DNA of 64,000 bases from Sorangium sp051521495 (lineage in GTDB: Bacteria; Myxococcota_A; Polyangia; Polyangiales; Polyangiaceae): the NCBI RefSeq assembly GCF_051521495.1, contig NZ_CP150355.1, positions 1,798,001-1,862,000 on the forward strand, given 5' to 3'. The translations under genes were made by a program, and so were the position numbers. Below the pieces are notes generated by a model that made no database searches, was not told where the DNA came from, and saw only the letters and a program-made list of their open reading frames with translations. Positions 59,301 to 64,000 of this stretch are shown in pieces. Positions within the stretch are counted from its first letter, which is position 1. Every line of letters starts with the position of its first letter.

Positions 59301-61445
59301 GAGCAGCGCGGCGCCGAGGTTCATCTGGTCCGCGGCGTCGAACAGCGCGGCGTCTGTCCCGTTGCTGCACGTGGCCTCGAGGAAGCGGCCGATCTCCAGG
59401 TGCAGCTGCATGCGCAGCTGCTCCGGCCCGAGCTCGTAGGCCGTCTGTTGGACCCGATCGTGGACGAACCGGATCGCGAGCCCCGCCTCGCGCTCGCACG
59501 TGCCGTCGGGCACGACGAGCCCCTCGCGGAGCGGCTGGACGAGCGACGCGGTCGTCTCATCGACCGATCGGCCGAGCACCGCCGCGATGAGCCGGAGCTC
59601 CGCGCGCCTGCCGATGCACGCGGCGACCTGCAGGAGCTCCTGCGCCGCCTGGGGCAGCCTGCGGACGGACTCCGACATGAGCTGGACCACGTTGTCGGTG
59701 ACCCCGACCCGCTCGATCCGGCCGAGATCCCACGTCCATGTCGAGCGGATCGCGTCGAAGTGGAGGAGCCCTTTCTCCTGGAGCGATCGGAGGAGCTGGC
59801 GGATGAAGAAGGGGTTGCCCGCGGTCTTGGCGAGGAGGAGCTCGGCGAGCGGGCGCGCCCGGTCCGGCTCGCAGCGGAGCGCCTCGACGAGGAGCGCGAC
59901 GACCGCGTCGACGCCGAGCGGGCCGAGCGAGAGGTGGGTGATCGGGGCGACCTGCGCGCGCCGGAGCTCCTCGAGGGTCTGATGGAGGGGGTGGGCGGCG
60001 CCGACCTCCCTCGGTCGGTACGCGCCGAGCAGCAGCACGTGCTTGCTGCCCGGATCCCCCGCGAGGGCGCGGAGGACGCGGAGCGACGCGGCGTCGGTCC
60101 ACTGGAGGTCGTCGAGGAAGATCGCGAGCGGCGGCCGCTGGCTGGCCACCGCGCGCACGAAGTCCTGGATCGCGAGCAGAAAGCGGTTCTCCGCGCGCAC
60201 CGGATCCGCCGTCGGCAGCGCGGGCGCCTCGGCGAGGAGCTCGGTGAGCTCCGGGCAGAGCTCGCCGAGGGCGCGGCACCGCTCGCTGACCGCCGCCCTG
60301 AGCTGCGCGCGGCTGTCCTCCGGCTCGGCGCGGAGCGCGGTCGCGAGGGCGCGGAGCGCCTCCGCGAGGGACGCATAGGGCACGTTCGCCGCGCGCAGGT
60401 CGAACTTGCCCGCGATGAACCGCCCGCCCCGCTCGGCGACGGCGGCCTGCAGCGCCTCGACGAGGGCGGTCTTCCCGACGCCTGCCTCCCCGGTCACCAG
60501 CACGACCTCCGTCCCGCCGTTCGACACGCGGGAGAGCGCGCCGCACAGCGCGGCGAGCTCGTGCTCGCGGTCGACCAGGCGCTCCGGCAGCGGGAGCCGC
60601 CGCGCGAGGTCCATGCGGCCGAGCTCGAACGGCGCGATGGCGCCCTCGGCGCGCCACCGCCTCCGCGCCTCGTGGAGGTCCTGGGCGAGGCACTCGGCGC
60701 TCTGGTATCGCAGGTCCGGCATCTTGGCGAGGAGCCGCTGCACGAGCGCGGAGAGCGCCGCCGGGACGCTGGGGTTCACGATGTGCGCGGGCACGGGGCT
60801 CCTCGCCATGTGGGCGTGGACGATCGCGAGCGGATCGATGTCCCGGAAGGGCGGCGCGTTGGTGAGCATGGCGTAGAAGGTCGCTCCCAGCGCATACAGG
60901 TCCGATCGCGCGTCGATGAACCAGCAGGTGCGCCCGAGCTGCTCGGGAGACAGGAAGGGGAGCGCGTCGAGCTTCTCGAGCTCCACGGCTCGGGGCACGC
61001 TCGTCAGCTCGGCGGCGTCCGAGAAATGGATCAGCGTGACCTGCCCGTCCTCGCCGAGGACCACGCGGCCAGGGGCGATCGCGCGGTGGACGACGCCGCA
61101 CCCGTGGATGCGCGCGCACGTCTCGGCGAGCGCGATGGCGATGTCGAAGAACGCGTCCAGCGCGAGCGGCCCCTGGGCGAGCCGCCGCTCGAGGTCCTCG
61201 GGGCCCGCGTCCTCGAGGAGGAGCGCCGGCGCGCTCTCCGAGCCCTCCAGCGCGAGCGGACGCACGACCCCCGGCACGTTCAGCCGGCGCAGGAAGGCGT
61301 GCTCGCGCAGCAGGAGGGCCGCAGCGCCCGGGGCTGGATGACGCCCCCGAACGGTTTTCTGCACGACGATCCTCCCGGCGAGCCTGAGTCTGCGGAGCAG
61401 AAATCGGCCGCAGCGGTGGACTTCAGTCGCTTCCGCCCGAGTCAT
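56361..61445 (-). CDS. Giant hybrid: degenerate Ser/Thr kinase - AAA ATPase - TPR-like - GAF - histidine kinase
   Basis: A 1694-residue cytoplasmic sensor. Residues ~10-275 are a kinase domain with a damaged active site: the catalytic loop is HRAIAPGRV (His120; no HRD) and the DFG position reads IHFSDA. An AAA/NACHT-like ATPase follows with Walker A TGEAGVGKTALVEAL (~318-332) and ILVDDLQW-type Walker B (IFLDDLQWTD). A long helical middle (~600-1240) resembles TPR arrays. A GAF domain lies ~1250-1430, then the histidine kinase: His1466 in SVASHELRTPVTS, N box NLLDNALKFGGG, and GIGIPAGRLPHVFDRF, GGLGLGLHVVK. This is the family of trifunctional kinase/ATPase/histidine kinases common in myxobacteria; signals unknown. 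Confidence 0.92.
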   Translation of the reverse strand: MTRAEATEVHRCGRFLLRRLRLAGRIVVQKTVRGRHPAPGAAALLLREHAFLRRLNVPGVVRPLALEGSESAPALLLEDAGPEDLERRLAQGPLALDAFFDIAIALAETCARIHGCGVVHRAIAPGRVVLGEDGQVTLIHFSDAAELTSVPRAVELEKLDALPFLSPEQLGRTCWFIDARSDLYALGATFYAMLTNAPPFRDIDPLAIVHAHMARSPVPAHIVNPSVPAALSALVQRLLAKMPDLRYQSAECLAQDLHEARRRWRAEGAIAPFELGRMDLARRLPLPERLVDREHELAALCGALSRVSNGGTEVVLVTGEAGVGKTALVEALQAAVAERGGRFIAGKFDLRAANVPYASLAEALRALATALRAEPEDSRAQLRAAVSERCRALGELCPELTELLAEAPALPTADPVRAENRFLLAIQDFVRAVASQRPPLAIFLDDLQWTDAASLRVLRALAGDPGSKHVLLLGAYRPREVGAAHPLHQTLEELRRAQVAPITHLSLGPLGVDAVVALLVEALRCEPDRARPLAELLLAKTAGNPFFIRQLLRSLQEKGLLHFDAIRSTWTWDLGRIERVGVTDNVVQLMSESVRRLPQAAQELLQVAACIGRRAELRLIAAVLGRSVDETTASLVQPLREGLVVPDGTCEREAGLAIRFVHDRVQQTAYELGPEQLRMQLHLEIGRFLEATCSNGTDAALFDAADQMNLGAALLDAEQRDRLARLNHRAGVKARRAAAFGPALAYFRSGLRLLPEGAFRSRYELWFSLHRDAAECAALTDQHAAARALVEEGLRHASSIPEKVDLEALRIMSATITGDHDLALAWGRDALRAHCGVELSAADIDAEIAAQRRPIARHLAARSPESLIDLPHVTSAEERARMRLLAEMVAPAWFADRKQLVLLTSVGVRFALEHGNSSESILSYAGHAMLLAAEGELSAATGFGRLAVELARRFEDRAQETIARYMYTEFVHPWVAPLASGGAPFREIVALGLSSGELRFSAYARTGLVGQSFSAGVELDRVLVDLNDGFAFSQQTGNQSTLFYQLAYRQTIRCLKGLTRGRNVADDAEFDERAFLDAAQREPPAMCVYHILRLQTSYLYRDLAQAIAHSDAALPGIHFLGGYIPECGYTLYTALTLLWRCDEADAQERAALLARVADLQRTLRRWESGCAENFRPRRLLVDAELARVERRFELASAQYDEIIETATRGGFLQLAALGNELAGRFYHGLGRARIAAMYLRAARREFVRWGATEKARALAEEFRLGGPGDEQELVEERLPAAALDALSLLKAAETLSGEIVLDRLLEKLLGVCLEAAGAQRGALVLEEEGELFVRAQGSVAAPVSIERTPLSRSCEVPRRIVEHAHGAREILVLDDADSELGRDRDPHFADGESRSVLVLPIQRKEERLGVVYLENNLTTYAFTRDRVHVLELLSGQIAIALENARLYREAQHAVRVRDDFLSVASHELRTPVTSLRLGLQALLRRGDHAADERLARALQRMDRQVHRLVRLIDDVLDVSQLHTGRLELHVEPVDLAEVVDDVMERLTERIAQSGSTVSVRAEPSVVGSWDRSRLEQVVSNLLDNALKFGGGKPIDVSVARRDDTAELVVQDQGIGIPAGRLPHVFDRFERAVSSRHFGGLGLGLHVVKSIVEALGGTVHVVSRPDEGARFTVELPCERPTASHAASATLGDLHA

Positions 61446-61837
61446 ACGCGTTCCCCCTCGCGCGCTGCCGCGAGACTATAAAGCAGGATGTGGGGTGGTG
61501 CGAGCCGGGAAGTCCCGGGTCTCGTGATATGGGAGAGACGTCGGGTTGTGCGCTCCGCGCTATCGCGCGGCGGCGCCATCGCATCCTCGGTCGGCGCGAC
61601 GACGTGCGCCGCGGGGCATCGACCCTCCGCCTCGTCGCGAGGTCGCGGGCCCAGCCGTCATTGGCGTGGCCGGCTCACCCGCACGGGCAGGACAGCGTGG
61701 CGACGGCCCTCGAGCTCCCGTGAGGACCGGCGATGACCGCCAATCCGGCGAGCGAAGGTGCTAGGATGACTCACGCGCATGTACGGGGGGCGGGCGGCCG
61801 CTCCCGCGCCGGTGCGCGCTGCGGGGAGCTAGCTTCG
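61446..61837. other. Divergent intergenic region between the hybrid kinase and the pseudokinase
   Basis: Holds a minus-strand -10-like TATAGT at 61475-61480 and no supported gene. Short open frames here are Arg-rich and lack similarity. Confidence 0.4.
61475..61480 (-). promoter_or_regulatory. Possible -10 element of the hybrid kinase gene
   Basis: TATAGT on the minus strand, about 30 nt before the start codon at 61445, in an otherwise GC-rich region. No good -35 was found at 16-18 bp. Confidence 0.35.
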
Positions 61838-62953
61838 ATGAACGCACCTGTCGTTGCCGGGGACGTGATCGCCGAGAAATACAGGGTCGACCGGATCTTG
61901 GGCAACGGCGGGGTGGGGACGATGGCCTTCGCGAGCCACCTCGTCCTTCCGCAGCGGGTCGCGATCGAGCTCCTGCTCGGCGAGCGCAGCCCGGAGCTCG
62001 TGGAGCGCTCGCTCCGGGAGGCGCGCGCGGCGGTGGGGCTCAAGGGCGAGCACGTCGCCCGGGTGCTCGACGTGGGCCAGCTCGACTCGGGCGTCCCGTA
62101 CATCGTCACGGAGCACCTCGACGGGCAGGACCTCGGCGAGCTGCTGCGCGACCGCGGCCGGATCGAGCTCTCCGAGGCCGTCGACTGGGTGCTGCAGGCC
62201 TGCGTGGCGGTGGCCGAGGCGCACGCTGCGGGGATCGTGCACCGCGACCTCGAGCCGGCGCGCCTGTTCCTCGCGACGACCTCCGGCGGCGCGACGCTCC
62301 TCAAGGTGCTCGGCTTCGGCGCATCCAGGGAGCCGCCCGTCGTGAGCGACGGCGGCGCGCAGGCGCAGGAGGCGCTCGGCGCGCCGCTCTACATGTCGCC
62401 GGAGCGGATGCGGTCGTCGGTCGCGGTCGACGCCCGCGCCGATGTCTGGTCGCTCGGCGCGATCCTGTACCAGCTCCTGACCGGGCGGCCTCCGTTCGAG
62501 GCGAGCTCGCTCGCCGATCTCGCGCCGCGTGTCGCGAGCACGGCGCCGGCGCTTCCGAGCGCGCTGCGGCCCGATATCCCCCCCGCCGTCGAGCGCGTGG
62601 TCCTCTGCTGCCTCGAGAAGGACCCGGCGCTGCGGCCCACCACCGTGGCCGAGCTGGCGCTCGCGCTCGCCCCTCACGCGTCGACGGCCGGCCAGGATCA
62701 CGTGGAGCGGGCCGCGCGCCTCCTCGGCGCGACGCTCCCGCCGCGACCCCGCGACTCGCTCCCGACGATCGGGCTCGGGCTCAGCGCGAGGCCGCGCTCT
62801 CCCGAGAGCGTCGCGCCGAGCTCGCAGGCGGGCCCGGAGACCTCGCGGCACGGCGCGCAGGACAAGGGGCGCCACAAGGTGCGCCTCGCGCTGATCGCGG
62901 CCGTCGCGTCGCTGCTCGCGATCCTCAGCGTGGCCGCGGCGCAGCTCAGGTGA
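61838..62953 (+). CDS. Hanks-type pseudokinase with C-terminal membrane anchor
   Basis: A 371-residue protein with the full kinase fold but replaced catalytic residues. The ATP Lys of VAIK is Glu44 (RVAIELLLG); the catalytic loop is HRDLEPARLFL, keeping Asp137 but losing Lys and Asn (Glu139, Arg142); and the metal-binding Asp of DFG is Gly159 (LGFGAS). The Gly loop (LGNGGVGTMAFASH) and the APE-type end (GAPLYMSPERM) are recognisable. After the lobe there is a Pro/Ser linker and one membrane helix near the C-terminus (LALIAAVASLLAILSVAAA), so the domain faces the cytoplasm. It cannot be a normal kinase; a docking or allosteric role is inferred. ATG 61838 begins the fold. Confidence 0.85.
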   Translation: MNAPVVAGDVIAEKYRVDRILGNGGVGTMAFASHLVLPQRVAIELLLGERSPELVERSLREARAAVGLKGEHVARVLDVGQLDSGVPYIVTEHLDGQDLGELLRDRGRIELSEAVDWVLQACVAVAEAHAAGIVHRDLEPARLFLATTSGGATLLKVLGFGASREPPVVSDGGAQAQEALGAPLYMSPERMRSSVAVDARADVWSLGAILYQLLTGRPPFEASSLADLAPRVASTAPALPSALRPDIPPAVERVVLCCLEKDPALRPTTVAELALALAPHASTAGQDHVERAARLLGATLPPRPRDSLPTIGLGLSARPRSPESVAPSSQAGPETSRHGAQDKGRHKVRLALIAAVASLLAILSVAAAQLR

Positions 62954-63150
62954 GCCGGCGCCTGTCGAGCCGCCGCGGGGGCGGGAGCGCCGCCTCCGGC
63001 CCTCGCCGGAGGGGCGTCGTGCCCGCGAGCGCGGCAGGCGTGGAGAAGCCGGAGAGCCGTCCTGTCTCCCACGGACGCGAGCGCGCATCCTCGCAGCTGC
63101 GCCGAGAAAACGTGCCATCGGCGTAGACCGGCTGTCGTAGTATCCGCCGC

Positions 63151-64000
63151 ATGCCGCATTCTCTCCCACATTCTGGGGGCGGTCTCGCTCCGCCCGCGCG
63201 CATCGGCAACGTCGCATTCCTCGGGTATGGCCGCTTCGGTGCGGCGCTCGGGTCGCTGCTCCGCGACGCGGGGATCGCGGTGCGCGCGTTCGACCCTTCC
63301 GCGGAGATCCGCGGCGCCGCGCGGGCCGCCTCGCTCCCGGAGCTCGTGGACGGCGCGGACCTCGTCATCGTCGCCGTCCCGGTGCCGGCGGTGCGCGAGG
63401 CCCTGGTGTCGCTGCGGCCGCACCTTGCGCCGGGGCAGGTCGTGGCCGACGTAGGCAGCGTGAAGACCGTGCCGGCGAGGGCCATGGCCGAGGTGCTCGG
63501 CGAAGGCCGGCCCTGGGTGGCGACGCACCCGCTGTTCGGTCCGGCGAGCCTCGCCCGCGGCGAGCGCCCGCTGCGCGCCGTCGTCTGCCCGAACCCCGCG
63601 CACCCGGAGGCGGTGCGCCGTGTCGTCGCGCTGTTCGAGCGGATCGGCTGCCAGGTGCTGGAGCAGGCCCCGGAGGAGCACGACCGCGTCATGGCCTTCA
63701 CGCACGCGCTCGCGTTCTTCATCGCGAAGGGCATGATGGACGCGGGCGTGCCCGCCGGCGCGCCGTACGCGCCGCCCTCGTTCCAGGGCATCGCGCACAC
63801 GATCGAGACGGTGCGCGTGGACGCGGGGCACCTGTTCGCCGCGCTGCACCGCGAGAACCCCTTCGCGAGCGAGGCGCGCCGCCGCCTCATCGACGCGCTC
63901 GTCGCCGTCGATCGCAGCCTCGACGTCCCGACCAAGGACGCCGCGCCCGAGGACCTCGCCGCGCTCGCGATCCCTGATCTCGGCGCGCTCTCCCCCGAGC
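63151..64000 (+). CDS. tyrA: Prephenate dehydrogenase (TyrA family), cut by right window edge
   Basis: At least 283 residues, with no stop before the window ends. ATG 63151 gives a short leader, then the NAD(P)-binding motif FLGYGRFGAALGSLL. The family motifs follow: DLVIVAVPVPAVREAL, VVADVGSVKTVPARAM, ATHPLFGPASL with the catalytic His, and HDRVMAFTHALAFFIAKGM with the substrate-binding region, then the helical dimerisation domain (TIETVRVDAGHLFAALHRENPF). It oxidatively decarboxylates prephenate (or arogenate) in tyrosine synthesis. No aromatic biosynthesis partner is visible on its left; the next genes are outside the window. Confidence 0.88.
   Translation, partial: MPHSLPHSGGGLAPPARIGNVAFLGYGRFGAALGSLLRDAGIAVRAFDPSAEIRGAARAASLPELVDGADLVIVAVPVPAVREALVSLRPHLAPGQVVADVGSVKTVPARAMAEVLGEGRPWVATHPLFGPASLARGERPLRAVVCPNPAHPEAVRRVVALFERIGCQVLEQAPEEHDRVMAFTHALAFFIAKGMMDAGVPAGAPYAPPSFQGIAHTIETVRVDAGHLFAALHRENPFASEARRRLIDALVAVDRSLDVPTKDAAPEDLAALAIPDLGALSPE

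Noticed and set aside
61490..61764. Several short plus-strand frames upstream of the pseudokinase
   Set aside because: Arg-rich shadow-like peptides without ribosome sites or similarity.

Overview
The window reads as a chromosomal segment of a large-genome myxobacterium, most likely of the Sorangium/Polyangium type (order Polyangiales). The basis is very high GC with strong third-position GC bias, Hanks-type kinases and pseudokinases, a giant kinase/ATPase/histidine-kinase fusion, many predicted lipoproteins with Gly/Ser linkers, and several DUF families common in that group. No rRNA, tRNA, CRISPR array or intact prophage is visible. Both ends cut genes: an AsmA-like membrane protein on the left (minus strand) and a prephenate dehydrogenase on the right (plus strand).

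Layout. 0-5 kb: a stress/storage set (PHA-system protein, topoisomerase IB, YflT-like stress protein, ferritin-like DUF2383 protein) and an acyl-CoA dehydrogenase. 5-10.5 kb: methyltransferase, Fe-alcohol dehydrogenase with an LsrG-like monooxygenase, and an overlapping two-gene cassette of unknown function. 10.5-23.5 kb: PAS histidine kinase and receiver, glycerol-3-phosphate dehydrogenase, ABC exporter, flavodoxin, second receiver, PhoD phosphatase, multicopper oxidase, roadblock-like protein. 23.9-27.2 kb: a lower-GC secreted protein, an AT-rich 42-bp repeat, an active Ser/Thr kinase and a divergent lipoate-ligase-like protein.

27.5-37.5 kb is an acquired sugar-acid island with different codon use. 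It carries KDPG aldolase, KDG kinase, a lactonase-like lipoprotein, a Zn dehydrogenase, a tagaturonate-reductase-like enzyme, an ExuT-like transporter and altronate dehydratase. A KduD remnant, a frameshifted and truncated uxaC, an IS5-like fragment and IS-end-like hairpins lie among them. Two divergent promoters carry the same operator at the same spacing. The surviving enzymes could convert an aldonate such as L-galactonate (or its lactone) through tagaturonate, altronate and KDG to pyruvate and glyceraldehyde-3-phosphate, without the dead uronate isomerase.

37.7-46.5 kb is a cell-surface neighbourhood: two LamG/lectin-like lipoproteins, a DUF1592-DUF1552 pair, and an ECF sigma/FecR-TPR/envelope-protein operon. 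A 32-nt motif (28/32 identical) lies about 160 nt upstream of both the sigma gene and the DUF1592 gene, suggesting one autoregulated regulon; this is the most interesting signal in the window. 46.7-47.8 kb is a graveyard of three truncated genes. After that come an M13 peptidase, an orphan T6SS sheath protein (TssC), a DUF5132/HMA-like/P-type ATPase operon lacking the usual Cys metal sites, a cytochrome c, the 1694-residue hybrid kinase and, divergent from it, a pseudokinase.
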